From Dictyobacter kobayashii (GTDB taxonomy: Bacteria > Chloroflexota > Ktedonobacteria > Ktedonobacterales > Ktedonobacteraceae): a DNA stretch of 64,000 bases. The notes under the pieces are model-generated. The model was not told the origin of the DNA and did not search any database. It saw nothing but the letters and a program-made list of their open reading frames with translations. Location of the stretch: assembly GCF_003967555.1 (NCBI RefSeq), contig NZ_BIFS01000001.1:3534001-3598000 (forward strand), read 5' to 3'. Position 1 is the stretch's first letter; the number at the start of each line of letters is the position of its first letter. Made by a program: the position numbers and the translations under genes. Shown here one piece after another: positions 17,505 to 27,688 of this stretch.

Positions 17505-17590
17505 CTATCTGTTTACTCTCCATACTGACGCGATATAGAAGTTTGATATTCTTTATTATTAAGAACTAGAAGATAGGCAAGGAATGCCCT

Positions 17591-18104
17591 ATGAGTGCAT
17601 ATGACATTATTATGGGTTGGATCTCTCCCCTGATAGATCCAATGCAAGGCTTTTCAGCCCATGCGCAGAATATGAACTCAGTTCATAGCACTGCCGTACA
17701 GCAATTTAACTCCAATGCGCAGGGACTGCAAACAAATACTATTGCCTCGGGTCAATTCGCTGATGCTATAACCAATAGCGCAACAGATTTTTCCAATATT
17801 GTTTATTCCTTATCCGCAATGGGTGACGCCGCCAATAAGCTGGAGAGCATTACTGAAGAATTTACCACCACCGTCTCCAGGATATTAGGCGCGGCAGAGA
17901 GGGCGTCGGCAGCGTTAGAGGGTGAAGCAGGACTGACGGAAGTTACGGCCGATGTTGATATCGCGGCCGTGGCCGAAGCTGGCGCGAACCCTATTGCGGA
18001 CATCGCCGCTCGCGGTTGCGCAACATCTCGGCTTCACTGTGGCTGAACCCGTTGCCGAGGATATATCCGTTGTGGTCGCGGATAGCGACTCAAAACAGCC
18101 ATAA
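17591..18104 (+). CDS. WXG100/LXG-like helical protein, with apparent frameshift at the C-terminus
   Basis: The product is about 170 residues of amphipathic helix rich in Ala, Ser, Asn and Gln (MGWISPLIDPMQGFSAHAQN at the start), like type VII secretion substrates. As written it ends at 18046 with an abrupt Cys/Arg-rich tail. Reading one base fewer at GG 18014-18015 continues IADIAARVAQHLGFTVAEPV and stops with TAA at 18102-18104, immediately before the stop of the convergent glycosylase. The second reading is favoured because it keeps the Val/Ala/acidic composition. Confidence 0.5.
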
Positions 18105-18764
18105 CTAAAGAGAGACGATGCGTGTGCGTGGGCGTTCGTTCTTGACGGCGACGCGGCGGATGCCCCACATATACCAGGTGGCGAAGGTACGATAGGGACG
18201 CCATAGCTCTCCACGTTCGGTCGCTTCTTGTTTAGTCGGCCGTTCCTCTAGCTGATAGGCAAAGCGTATGCCTTCGAGGAAACCCAGATCATCTACTGGT
18301 AACACATCAGGCCTCATGAGCACAAATATAAGGCACATTTCGGCGGTCCAGCGTCCTATGCCTTTGACTGCGGTCAGTTGACGTATTATCTCTTCATCGT
18401 CAAGTTCAAATAGCTGCTCTAGCTGTAGCTGGCCGCTGGTAACGTGCTCAACCAGGTTAAGAATATAGCGGGCTTTCGGTGTAGAGAGTCCGAGCATGCG
18501 CAATTGATCAAAGTCAAAGGGAAGAAGATTTTCAGGCGTTACTTTGCCGTCAGGCATGGCCGCACACACCCGAGCCATGATCGCATCGGCTGCTTTAACT
18601 GAAATTTGTTGTGAAATGATGGCGTCAACCAGGGCATTGAAGATATCTGGATCAGGTTGCAATGTGCATGGTCCAACGCGCTCAATGACACCTTTCATAA
18701 TCGGGTCGATCTGGCTTAAATAAGTCGTGGCGGCTGCGATGACATCAGTAGATGAGGTTTGCAT
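18105..18764 (-). CDS. DNA-3-methyladenine glycosylase II family (AlkA-like)
   Basis: The product is a helix-hairpin-helix GPD DNA glycosylase that removes alkylated purines. The hairpin LTAVKGIGRWTAEM and the downstream catalytic Asp in VLPVDDLGFLEG are present, as is the SQQIS segment of the core. It has no iron-sulfur cluster. ATG 18764 is used; GTG 18773 or ATG 18788 are alternatives. Its stop abuts the corrected stop of the convergent helical protein with no gap. Confidence 0.88.
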   Translation of the reverse strand: MQTSSTDVIAAATTYLSQIDPIMKGVIERVGPCTLQPDPDIFNALVDAIISQQISVKAADAIMARVCAAMPDGKVTPENLLPFDFDQLRMLGLSTPKARYILNLVEHVTSGQLQLEQLFELDDEEIIRQLTAVKGIGRWTAEMCLIFVLMRPDVLPVDDLGFLEGIRFAYQLEERPTKQEATERGELWRPYRTFATWYMWGIRRVAVKNERPRTRIVSL

Positions 18765-18848
18765 TGATCTCACAATTCCTTCTTCCATTTTGCTTTACAT
18801 GAACCTGTGCTGGTAGTATAGAGATAATAAGAACATTTGTCCAGTAGT

Positions 18849-18900
18849 AGTGTATAGATTTATGATGATCGCGCGGACGGTCATCATAAATCTATACACT
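18849..18900. repeat. Palindrome between two minus-strand genes
   Basis: Perfect 20-bp arms (18849-18868 and 18881-18900) enclose a GC-rich 12-base loop. It follows the stop of the ABC permease on the minus strand by 17 bases. It has no adjoining GC module and no long T-run, so termination is possible but not certain. Confidence 0.7.
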
Positions 18901-18917
18901 CATCTTTTATGCTTTAT

Positions 18918-20576
18918 TTAGTTTCCACGGTCGATATCCACTCTCTTAAATTGGAAGAGGGCCAATAGTAACAGGACGATGGCTACTCCTAGCATGACCA
19001 GGTTTGGCCCCCATTTCCAGCCGTCCAGGATGGGGGTGCCGTAGGCATGGAAGATGGAGAGCGACATCAGCCAGTCCGGGGTGTTGAGCACTGAGCGTAA
19101 GAATTCCGTCAGGTAGGCCCAGGCGAGGTAGAGCGCGATCACGGTCAGGATGGCACTGGAGCGCAAGCGGACCGCGCAGGCATAGACTCCTGTGACGATG
19201 ATCAGTTCAAGTGGCCATATCCCAAAAGCGGCTGCAGCGATTTTTCCTGCATCGACCCGAATGTTGATGAGCTGGGCACTTACGAGTGTGCTTAGCCAGA
19301 TCAAAATGACTGTCAGCAGCGAGGTCAGTAGCACGACCGTAATGTGTTCGCCCAGGACGCGTAGGCGTGCTTGTGGGGTGCTAAGGATCAGTTCCAGGCG
19401 ACCGTTATCGAGGTCCTTTGCCCACTGCAATGCCAGTGTAAAGACGAAGATGACCGTCAGCAAGGGTACAAAACTAAAGACCGCATAACCGATAAAGCCT
19501 GAGTTGGTCACCACATTTTGTCCATTGAAGATCTGGCTTAAAGTCGGGCTTTTAGAGACCAAGTCTTTCATGATGCCCAGAAAGCTCGGTGTTAGTGAGA
19601 TCATCCAGGCGATATATAAGATGAGGCTGATCAGCCAGGTGCTGATGGAGATAGCCAGAGCCGTCAATGTGCGTAGACCAACTGAGCGTAGTGAGCTGTC
19701 ATGCCAGGCTTTGGCCAGAACCTCGGAGCTGCTTTGAGCTGAGTTTTTTGTGCCGATATGCAGGTTTAAGCGCTGGAAGATACTGGCCCCTAAGTCACGC
19801 TGCATAAAGAGCCAGGCGCTGAGGGTGCACAGCAATAGACTGATGATCAGCAGGAGCAAGGCCGCTAAGGGATGGTTATCGTAGGTATTTATCAGTGGCT
19901 TATTAATACTGTAATAGTAGTTGGGCGAGAGATATTGCATCCACTCCCCGTGTTGGACAATGCGGCCAGTGCTGTCCAATAGTGTAAAAAGTGCCAGCAG
20001 GCCTATGGTCCAGCTAGTAGCGACTTTGCGACCTGGGAATAACTGGGAGAACAATAATGCCAGGGAGGCGTAAAAGAAAGCCAGCAGGCTGACATTTAAG
20101 CCTGCTAATAGGGCTCTGCCAGCATCAAAATCTAATTTAGCGCTGGCCAGCCCGGCGATGGCCCCTGATCCGATTAGCACACCGATGATCACCAGGGCTA
20201 GAACCAGGGCATATAATTTTTCTAGTAGCAGGCGCAGGCGTGATGTAGAGGTGGCCAGAAGCAATTCTAGCGCGGTGCGTTCCTCTTCACCTTGTATCAG
20301 GTTGGTACCAGCCATGATGGCCCAGATACTGAGCATAACTGGAATAACCAGGTCCAGGCTACGCCAGGTAGCAAAACCTGTTGCCGTGTTCAAAGCAATC
20401 GGATCACCAATAAAACGAAAGGTCTGGGCCAATTGATTCATACTATCGGCCATCTGGGAGGCGGTAGAGCCAAAGGTGGCTAGCGTGGCCAGCAAAATGA
20501 AAGCCAACCCGATGCCCCAGCTTAAAAGTGGTGTGCGATATGCACGGAGCGTTTTGCTCCAAACTGTGCGAAACAT
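18918..20576 (-). CDS. ABC-2 type exporter permease
   Basis: The 552-residue polytopic membrane protein has about twelve hydrophobic segments in two similar halves, each containing a DxGRLELILSTPQARLRVL-like or ERTALELLLATSTSRLRLL loop typical of large ABC-2 permeases. It is encoded directly downstream of its ATPase and a TetR regulator on the minus strand, so it is probably a drug or lipid exporter controlled by that repressor. Start ATG 20576. Confidence 0.85.
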   Translation of the reverse strand: MFRTVWSKTLRAYRTPLLSWGIGLAFILLATLATFGSTASQMADSMNQLAQTFRFIGDPIALNTATGFATWRSLDLVIPVMLSIWAIMAGTNLIQGEEERTALELLLATSTSRLRLLLEKLYALVLALVIIGVLIGSGAIAGLASAKLDFDAGRALLAGLNVSLLAFFYASLALLFSQLFPGRKVATSWTIGLLALFTLLDSTGRIVQHGEWMQYLSPNYYYSINKPLINTYDNHPLAALLLLIISLLLCTLSAWLFMQRDLGASIFQRLNLHIGTKNSAQSSSEVLAKAWHDSSLRSVGLRTLTALAISISTWLISLILYIAWMISLTPSFLGIMKDLVSKSPTLSQIFNGQNVVTNSGFIGYAVFSFVPLLTVIFVFTLALQWAKDLDNGRLELILSTPQARLRVLGEHITVVLLTSLLTVILIWLSTLVSAQLINIRVDAGKIAAAAFGIWPLELIIVTGVYACAVRLRSSAILTVIALYLAWAYLTEFLRSVLNTPDWLMSLSIFHAYGTPILDGWKWGPNLVMLGVAIVLLLLALFQFKRVDIDRGN

Positions 20577-20638
20577 ATTTTTTATACTCCACGGTGGCTT
20601 GAACTAAGCGTATCTAAGCCTGTCCGCTTATGCTCGCT

Positions 20639-21555
20639 TTAACGGGCGACAGCATCAGAAAGTGTTTCTGTCTGATAAAAACGTAAGAAAATCTCTTCCA
20701 GGCTCGGCTCATGGGTTGTCAGCGAGAGCGCATGATGTTGTGCCGCTGTTTGAATAACTGCCTGTTGGTCTCCCTGTACAGTAATCAAAAGAGCAGTGCC
20801 ATTTTGTGCGTGCTGCACGTTCACGATGCCTGGTAAGCCATTGAACCAATCAGGCGCTGGCTCTTGCGCAAAATGAATCAGGATGTTGCTCTGCTTTAAA
20901 TCTTTGAGCGTGTTGACCTCGCTGACGCGCACTAATTCGCCTTCTCGAATGATGCCTACACGCGTACAGGTATGTTCTACCTCGGGCAGGATATGTGATG
21001 AGAGAAAGACGGTACGGCCGGCCGCACGTGTCTCATCAACCATCTTATTGAACTCTTGCTGGTTCAAGGGTCCAGTCCACTGGTTGGCTCATCCAGAATG
21101 AGGAGTTGTGGTTTGTGCATAAAGGCCTGGACCAGGCCAATTTTCTGTTTATTGCCGCGCGAATAGGTATGAAAGCGTTTGCTGGGATCAAAATCCAGCC
21201 GCTCGATTAATTGCCTGACATTATTTTGGTCGACACCACCGCGCAGGTGGCCCAGGTAGCTGAGAATTTGCGCTCCTGTTAAATTGGGATCAAAAGAGAA
21301 TTCTCCAGGCAGATAACCCACCAGTCGTTTGATCTGCGTGGCCTGGGACCAGCAGTCCAGCCCACCGATCGTAGCCTGCCCGGCAGTTGGCTTGAGAAAT
21401 CCCATCAGGGTGCGTATCGTCGTCGTTTTCCCGGCTCCGTTGGGACCCAGAAAGCCAAAGACTTCGCCTTCCGCGATGTTAAATGTGACAGCGCGAATGC
21501 CGCGTTGTTTCCCATAGGTTTTGGTCAGGTTATTGACTTGAATCAGGTCGCTCAT
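20639..21555 (-). CDS. ABC-2 exporter ATPase, with apparent frameshift
   Basis: The ATPase partner of the downstream permease has Walker A GPNGAGKTT, signature YSRGNKQKIGLVQA and Walker B LLILDEPTSGLDP. The frame stops right after GLDP. One more C in the coding-strand C3 run (plus strand 21068-21070) gives DPLNQQEFNKMVDETRAAG and continues through the H-loop LSSHILPEVEHT to 20639. Corrected length is about 305 residues, normal for the DrrA-like family. The start overlaps the end of the tetR gene by 26 bases. Confidence 0.87.
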
Positions 21556-22267
21556 TACCTGTCTCCTTCTGCAGATATTCCTCTGCTGTATTCATAAGTT
21601 GATTAAAACGATTGGATGATTCGCGTTTTTCTGCATCGTCAGGATGGCGTATCTCAAAGGTTCGGCGCACGGCCTCGGCCGCCATGGCAGCCCTCTCTTC
21701 AAGCGAAATCTGGTATTCATCGGGCATAAAGCGGTCGCTCATCAAGAAGCCGAGCGCTATGGCTTCGAGCATATACACCTGCGTTTTGATCGGAATATCT
21801 TTGCGGATCAATCCTTGCTGCTGCATATACAATAAGTAGGTATTAAAATCCTCAAGCTGTTGGTGCAGGTTTGCCTGGTTCAGTTGTGTATGGATTAAAT
21901 CCCCAAGCACATCTGTATCGCGCAGCATGATGGCCTTTATGAGCGGATTGCGCAAGGCCCATAACATGGAATGTTTGACCATGCTATAGAGCGTTATGCC
22001 TCCAGGCTCATTCTCCATTGCCTGCCGGGCTTGCTGTAAGGCAACGACCTTCTCGCGCATAATCAAGGCCATAAAAAGATCTTCTTTGGTCTTCCAGTGC
22101 AGGTAGATAGTGCCCTTGGCCACCCCAGCCTGCCTGGCGATATCATCGATGGTCGTTTTTTTATAGCCCCAGCGCTGCAATAGCTCTGATGCGGCCTCCA
22201 GAATACGATTGGCGCGCTCCTGGTGTTTACCCGGTTCTGCTTGTTCATCACTGCGGTTCTCTACCAC
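21530..22267 (-). CDS. TetR-family transcriptional regulator
   Basis: The N-terminal helix-turn-helix is typical: ILEAASELLQRWGYKKTTID followed by IARQAGVAKGTIYLHWKTKEDLF. The C-terminal half is a ligand-binding helical domain. GTG 22267 is chosen because AGGAGGAGA lies six bases before it; an upstream frame extends to 22312. It is the first gene of the ABC-2 exporter operon and overlaps the ATPase start, so it probably represses the exporter until a substrate binds. Confidence 0.9.
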   Translation of the reverse strand: MVENRSDEQAEPGKHQERANRILEAASELLQRWGYKKTTIDDIARQAGVAKGTIYLHWKTKEDLFMALIMREKVVALQQARQAMENEPGGITLYSMVKHSMLWALRNPLIKAIMLRDTDVLGDLIHTQLNQANLHQQLEDFNTYLLYMQQQGLIRKDIPIKTQVYMLEAIALGFLMSDRFMPDEYQISLEERAAMAAEAVRRTFEIRHPDDAEKRESSNRFNQLMNTAEEYLQKETGNERPDSSQ

Positions 22268-22479
22268 TTGTCTCCTCCTCAATATTCCAGCTTCTTTGAC
22301 ATTGATGACCACATGACTAAAAATACATAATCAGTCATATGTTTCTATTAAAGAGTATAATTATAAATTTCAAAAAAGCAAGAGGCAAGCAAGGGATCGT
22401 TATTTGCGTTTCGTATTTCGCCGTTTGTGTCGTACAATGACCATGGTGCAATTGTGTCTGATTCCACAGGAGTATTTTT

Positions 22480-24603
22480 ATGAGTGAGAGTCAAAGTTCC
22501 TACAAGCATACCAACCGCCTCATTAATGAGACGAGTCCATATTTGTTGCAGCATGCCCACAATCCCGTGGATTGGTATCCCTGGGGTGATGATGCCTTTG
22601 CGAAGGCTCGTCAGGAGGACAAGCCAATCTTATTGAGTGTAGGCTATTCGGCCTGTCACTGGTGCCATGTGATGGAGCGCGAGTCATTTGAGAATGAGCA
22701 GATCGCGGCCTTAATGAATATGCATTTTGTCTCAATCAAGGTTGACCGCGAGGAGCGCCCTGATATCGATGCTATTTATATGCAGGCGGTTCAGGCCATG
22801 ACCGGTCAGGGTGGTTGGCCGATGACGATGTTTTTAATGCCTGATGGTCGCCCTTTTTATGGTGGAACCTATTATCCTCCCCAGGATCGACGTTATGGGC
22901 AGCAGGTGATGCCTGGTTTCCCACGCGTCCTGATGAGTATCGCAGATACCTTTGCGCATCAGCGGCCGGAATTAGAGGAGCAGGCTACCCAGGTGGCGGA
23001 ACATCTCAATCGTCGTGGTGGGGTGCTGGCCCGTATAGACAAGGCTGCTGGCTCGCCAGTGTTGGATAGCTTGCTGAACGCTGAGCAACACTTGATTGAG
23101 GACTTTGATGCTCGCTATGGTGGTTTTGGAGGGGCCCCCAAGTTTCCCAATACGATGGCGCTGGAATTCCTTTTGCGCATGCATCTGCATCATCAATCTG
23201 GTCAGGTGGATGTTCCCGCAGGTGAGCAATTGCCCACTGCCCTGGAAGTGGTTGAAACATCTTTGCAGCGCATGGCGGCCGGTGGCATCTATGATCAATT
23301 GGGTGGGGGCTTTCATCGCTATTCAGTGGATGAGAAGTGGTTGGTGCCGCATTTTGAGAAGATGTTATATGATAATGCTCTGCTGAGCCAGCTTTACTTG
23401 CATGCCTATCTGGTGACTGGCAACGAGCTCTACCGGCGTGTAGTCGAGGAGACGTTGGATTATGTGGTACGCGAGATGACGGCGCCTGAGGGTGGCTTCT
23501 ACTCTACCCAGGATGCGGATAGTGAGGGTGTTGAAGGCAAGTTTTTTCTCTGGTCACAGGAAGAGATCGAACGTGCCCTCGCACCTCAGGATGCTGCCCT
23601 GTTTATGGCCTACTATGGCGTGAGCCGGCATGGCAATTTTGAGGGCAAGAATATTCTAAATCGGGTCCAGGATGAGCAGGTGGCGGCACAGAAAGCGCAG
23701 CTCGATCTGGCGGCTTTGCGCGAGTCTTTGCAGCGTAGCCGTAGCACATTGTTTCGCCTGCGCGAGCAGCGTATCAAGCCAGCCCGCGATGAGAAAGTGC
23801 TTACTTCCTGGAACGGTTTGATGTTGCGCAGCTTTGCTGAAGCCGCCCGCTATTTGCAGCGTGCCGACTATCTCCAGATTGCTGAGCGCAACGCTGATTT
23901 CTTGCTGACCACCCTGCGTCATGATGGCCGGCTCTTGCGTACTTTCAAGGATGGTCGGGCCAGGTTGCAGGGCTACCTTGAAGACTATGCTTTCCTGGCT
24001 GATGGATTATTGGCCCTGTATGAAGCCAGTTTTGATACACGCTGGTTCGTGGAGGCCCGCACCCTGATGGATCAGGCCATTCAGCTCTTCGCCGATGAGC
24101 AGGGCGGCTTTTTTGACACTGGCATAGATCACGAGACCCTGATCAGCCGTCCTAAAGATATTATGGATAATGCTACCCCGGCGGGCAATAGTGTGGCGGC
24201 GGATGTCTTGTTGCACCTGGCGGCCTTTACTGGTGAGGATACCTATCGTCAACGCGCCGATGACTACCTCCAGCCATTGGCAGAGATTATGGTACAGCAT
24301 CCCCAGGCCTTTGGACATGTGTTGTGTGCGGTGGATTTTGCCCTTTCGCCGGTGAAAGAATTGGCTGTGCTGGGCACGGCGCAAAACGCTGATACGCAGG
24401 AGTTATTGGCCTGTATCAATGCTCGCTATCTGCCACAAAGTGTACTGGCCTGCGCCCAACCTGAAGATCAGCAGGCCAGTACCGTGATCCCTTTGCTGGC
24501 TGATCGGCCGCTTAAAGATCAACATGCCACAGCCTACGTATGTCAGAATTTTGCCTGTCAGGCTCCTGTTACGACTCCAGCCGCTCTGGCTGCCCTACTA
24601 TAG
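22480..24603 (+). CDS. DUF255 thioredoxin-domain protein (YyaL/SSP411 family)
   Basis: The 707-residue protein has an N-terminal thioredoxin-like domain with family signatures NETSPYLLQHAHNPVDWYPW and SVGYSACHWCHVMERESFE (CxxC), then an (alpha/alpha)6-barrel-like region (PHFEKMLYDNALL, YEDYAFLADGLLALYEASF-like segments) and a small C-terminal domain. Length fits the family. The biochemical role is not established. Start ATG 22480. Confidence 0.93.
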   Translation: MSESQSSYKHTNRLINETSPYLLQHAHNPVDWYPWGDDAFAKARQEDKPILLSVGYSACHWCHVMERESFENEQIAALMNMHFVSIKVDREERPDIDAIYMQAVQAMTGQGGWPMTMFLMPDGRPFYGGTYYPPQDRRYGQQVMPGFPRVLMSIADTFAHQRPELEEQATQVAEHLNRRGGVLARIDKAAGSPVLDSLLNAEQHLIEDFDARYGGFGGAPKFPNTMALEFLLRMHLHHQSGQVDVPAGEQLPTALEVVETSLQRMAAGGIYDQLGGGFHRYSVDEKWLVPHFEKMLYDNALLSQLYLHAYLVTGNELYRRVVEETLDYVVREMTAPEGGFYSTQDADSEGVEGKFFLWSQEEIERALAPQDAALFMAYYGVSRHGNFEGKNILNRVQDEQVAAQKAQLDLAALRESLQRSRSTLFRLREQRIKPARDEKVLTSWNGLMLRSFAEAARYLQRADYLQIAERNADFLLTTLRHDGRLLRTFKDGRARLQGYLEDYAFLADGLLALYEASFDTRWFVEARTLMDQAIQLFADEQGGFFDTGIDHETLISRPKDIMDNATPAGNSVAADVLLHLAAFTGEDTYRQRADDYLQPLAEIMVQHPQAFGHVLCAVDFALSPVKELAVLGTAQNADTQELLACINARYLPQSVLACAQPEDQQASTVIPLLADRPLKDQHATAYVCQNFACQAPVTTPAALAALL

Positions 24604-24644
24604 CTGTTTATCTTGAACCACTACGGCGCTAGTGTTTTGTATCG

Positions 24645-25363
24645 TTAATCGTTGATATAGCGCGCCTCGCCCTGGATCTCACGGCGGCAGAGTAGACCTT
24701 TGCTGGCCAGTTGTTCCAGGGCTTTTTCTGCGGCTTTGATCTCTTGTACACCAACCTCTTTCTTCTGTGGTAGTGGAAATAGATCGGCCACCTCTCTGGC
24801 TGTCAGTACTGTCAGAGAACTGCTATGCTCGTTAAGATGTTGCTTGATGGCCTGTTCATACCATGGGATGAGCTCATGAGGCTGGAGAGGAATGGTCGGC
24901 AATACAACCATTACCGGACAGGGAGCCAGCTTGAGAACGCGTCGCGATGTACTGCCCAATAATATGCGGCGCAAGCGGTTGCGCCAGCCATCCCCCGGCT
25001 TCCTACCACAATCAGATTAATATGCCGCTCACGTGCTACCCGCACTATCTCCTCGGCCGGTGAACCGACACTGGTCATCATCTCGATGCGCTGCAGATCA
25101 AATCCTAAATGTCCCAATGTCGCGCGGGCTTTCTTAAGAACTTCTTCCGCATGCTTTTTCTGGTCGCCGGTAGGGGGAATGAAGGCATATTGCTCCGTAA
25201 AATGACCTGGATACTCTGTGATGATGTGGGTACTCGGTATGGCATGCAGAAGAAAAATATGAAACGGGGTGTCTGACTCAAACAGATCACCCACTGCGCG
25301 GATTGCACACTGCGTAGTAATAGAAAAGTTGGTATCGATTCCAAGCAAAATACGCTTGTCCAT
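24645..25363 (-). CDS. Universal stress protein A family, with apparent frameshift
   Basis: The N-terminal part (ILLGIDTNFS onward) and the nucleotide-binding INLIVVGSRG motif are in one frame; the continuation RRILLGSTSRRVLKLAPCPVMVV is in another. One more C in the plus-strand C5 run 24992-24996 joins them as VGSRGDGWRNRLRRILLGS, a normal UspA G-x2-G-x9-G-S/T loop. After the Usp domain about 80 extra residues (ELIPWYEQAIKQHL to the end) form a helical extension that could be a small DNA- or protein-binding domain. Homopolymer error is the likely cause of the break. Confidence 0.85.
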
Positions 25364-25970
25364 AGGAACGCCACCACCTTTTTGTGTGACGGTTCACTTT
25401 TTTCCTGTTGAGTACTGCATTGTGTAGATTGGGCTTTAACTGTACTCTTATGTATGTATTCATTATACCTTTTTTGAAAAGAAGGGGCAAGAAATGGGAC
25501 AAATGACATATCACCCGCGCTCTGAAGGTGATCTATACTGATTGACAGGGTGGATCGCAGTTGTTTTATCGCCAATGTTTTTACCTCTTAACATATTTTT
25601 AACAGTGTGACAAAAAAACATTTTATGCGATAAAAAGAATAGAGGGAGTATCTGTCTTATATCGATATTTATCCTTCTAATCACTACAAACGTCAGATCT
25701 ATATTTCTGTTTACCAGTTGGTAACGGAAAGAGAGAATGATTATATATCTGCCCACTTGCAGGCAGCATACTGTTGGACTGGCCTGTTGTCTGGTTGGTG
25801 GACTTTACCTGTAGAAAAGATTTATCTTTCTTTTAAGCAAAAAAGATGGGATTTTAGACATAGCATGTGGGGCATTTGATAAAGCACAACAATTTGCGTC
25901 TACTAATATAGCGAAAAACGAAAAGGTATATCGTGTTTCAGCTAAAGCTGGAGGGGAATAGATTAAAGCA
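25364..25970. other. AT-rich intergenic region
   Basis: About 600 bases between divergent genes. No convincing gene, repeat or hairpin was found. The right end carries AGGGG (25952-25956) before the sigma-factor gene. Confidence 0.5.
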
Positions 25971-26669
25971 ATGAATATCGAAATAGAAAAGCCGATTGGC
26001 GAAATGACCCTGACGACCCTGACAGAATGCTGTATACGTGAAATGAGTAAGTATCGCCGGAAGGAACCCTGCGACGACAGTTATTGCCTGGAAATCTTTC
26101 GACGCGCGGTTCAACTGCGGGATAATGACGCATGGATTGTACTACAGCGGCAGTTCAGTGATAATGTGCGTTTGTGGTTGGGTGGACATTCACATCGTGA
26201 ATTGGCCTTGCGCTATGAGGCGGAACAGACGTATGTGGATGATGCATTTCGCCGCTTCTGGCAAGCGGTCAGTGATCAATCTCTCACCTTCTCGACGGTT
26301 GCTAGCGCCTTGAGCTATTTACGGCTCTGCCTGCATTGCGCCATTATGGATACGCTACGTGCCTTTGCGCGTGCCAATGTAGAGCGCATGCCTGATTATG
26401 GGCATCCTGACGAGCCACAGGTAGAGGATCGCTATCATGAGAATGAGCTATGGGAAACCATAAAAAGTATCCTGCCAGGAGAGCGCGAGCAGCGCGTTGC
26501 TTATTTACACTTTCACTGTAACCTCAAGCCACGGGAAATCATTCGCTATTGTCCTGGTGAGTTTCAGTGTGAAGAAGAGATCTATCGTCTCAAACGCAAC
26601 ATCATGGAACGTATTCTGCGCAACGCAGATAAGATTCGCTGGAAATTAGACGGGAGCATGTCTGCTTAA
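25971..26669 (+). CDS. ECF-like sigma-70 family factor
   Basis: The 232-residue protein has a sigma-2-like segment (YVDDAFRRFWQAVSDQ, with DDxFxxxW as in ECF region 2) and a C-terminal helical segment around REIIRYCPGEFQCEEEIYRL in the place of region 4. Match to the family is partial, and region 4 is divergent. The next gene, 135 bases downstream, is a zinc-finger protein, a common sigma/anti-sigma arrangement. Start ATG 25971. Confidence 0.65.
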   Translation: MNIEIEKPIGEMTLTTLTECCIREMSKYRRKEPCDDSYCLEIFRRAVQLRDNDAWIVLQRQFSDNVRLWLGGHSHRELALRYEAEQTYVDDAFRRFWQAVSDQSLTFSTVASALSYLRLCLHCAIMDTLRAFARANVERMPDYGHPDEPQVEDRYHENELWETIKSILPGEREQRVAYLHFHCNLKPREIIRYCPGEFQCEEEIYRLKRNIMERILRNADKIRWKLDGSMSA

Positions 26670-26803
26670 CGGCGGCATGCTCTCTCTGCAGTTCCTGAAA
26701 TGATGGCGCGAAAAATATCTTTCTCAGCGTTTTTATACAGTGAAAGACTAAATCATTGTAAAAAATCTATTTAAACGAAGTGATCTTACATGAAGGACCA
26801 GGA

Positions 26804-27622
26804 ATGATGGATTGCCTGTGTTTAGTTGCTCCTAAAGACGAGGAATTATTGCGCTATACCCTTGATGGGGAAGCTTTGCCAACGGCGGCAAAAGAGCATT
26901 TAGTGGATTGTATTATTTGTCAGCAACGACTTAATAGCTATACCTACGCTAATAATTTTTTGCTGTCCCAACTTTATCGCTGTCAGTGTCCCGATATGAC
27001 TGTTTTAAGTCACTATTGCATTGGGCTGTTGTCTGCGCATGAGGAAGACGAGATCAGAGCACATGTGGAGTCATGCCCTGTGTGTGCCACTGATATCGCT
27101 GAAATGCGTAGTTTTCTGGGCTCGCCTGCGCCTGTTATGAGTTCTGATCTGCCTCTCCCCTTTTCTGTGGACACCCAACCAGTTAGCGTGGATTTCTCAT
27201 CCTGCCAACCCCCTATCGCCCTTCAGCCGCAAACCTCGCATGTACGCGTCTGGCCATATCTGCATCAGACCGATAACGCGCTCCTCTCATTGTATGTAAA
27301 ACGAGATTATGAGTCTGGGATTACCTTTTACGGATCTTTATTACCGAAAAGTGATGAAGATGACCCGGCTATATTTGCGGATATGAAAATTGAACTTTAT
27401 TATGCTATGTCCGCTAGTGATGTAGAAGACAATCCAAATGACTATTCTATCTATGCCGAGCAGCGACCGAGCGATTATATGCAGCAGCCAGTATTTTCTA
27501 CCCTGGTTGATGGACAGGGCATGTTTATATTTAAGGCTATACCAGCTGGTAAGTATCTAATGATTGTTTATTTGCCCGAGACCGCCCTGGTAATAGAGAA
27601 GTTGCGCATTGAAGAGAATTGA
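26804..27622 (+). CDS. Protein with two zinc-finger modules, possible cytoplasmic anti-sigma partner
   Basis: The 272-residue product carries two Hx3Cx2C modules, HLVDCIICQQRL and HVESCPVC, each preceded by a short helix as in zinc-binding anti-sigma domains. The second follows HYCIGLLSAHEEDEIRAHVESCP, a typical HECD-like anti-sigma form. No transmembrane helix is seen; the C-terminal half is beta-rich (YESGITFYGSLLP; FKAIPAGKYLMIVYLPETAL). ATG 26804 follows GAAGGA. It probably controls the upstream sigma factor and may be soluble. Confidence 0.6.
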   Translation: MMDCLCLVAPKDEELLRYTLDGEALPTAAKEHLVDCIICQQRLNSYTYANNFLLSQLYRCQCPDMTVLSHYCIGLLSAHEEDEIRAHVESCPVCATDIAEMRSFLGSPAPVMSSDLPLPFSVDTQPVSVDFSSCQPPIALQPQTSHVRVWPYLHQTDNALLSLYVKRDYESGITFYGSLLPKSDEDDPAIFADMKIELYYAMSASDVEDNPNDYSIYAEQRPSDYMQQPVFSTLVDGQGMFIFKAIPAGKYLMIVYLPETALVIEKLRIEEN

Positions 27623-27632
27623 ACGTTGAGGG

Positions 27633-27671
27633 CAAAAAAGGATCTGGTTTAGGGATCCAGATCCTTTTTTG
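27633..27671 (+). terminator. Bidirectional intrinsic terminator
   Basis: Arms of about 15 bp (27633-27647 and 27657-27671) start with an A-run and end with a T-run. It lies between convergent genes and serves both. Confidence 0.88.
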
Positions 27672-27688
27672 TGTCGGGTTGGTTGCGC

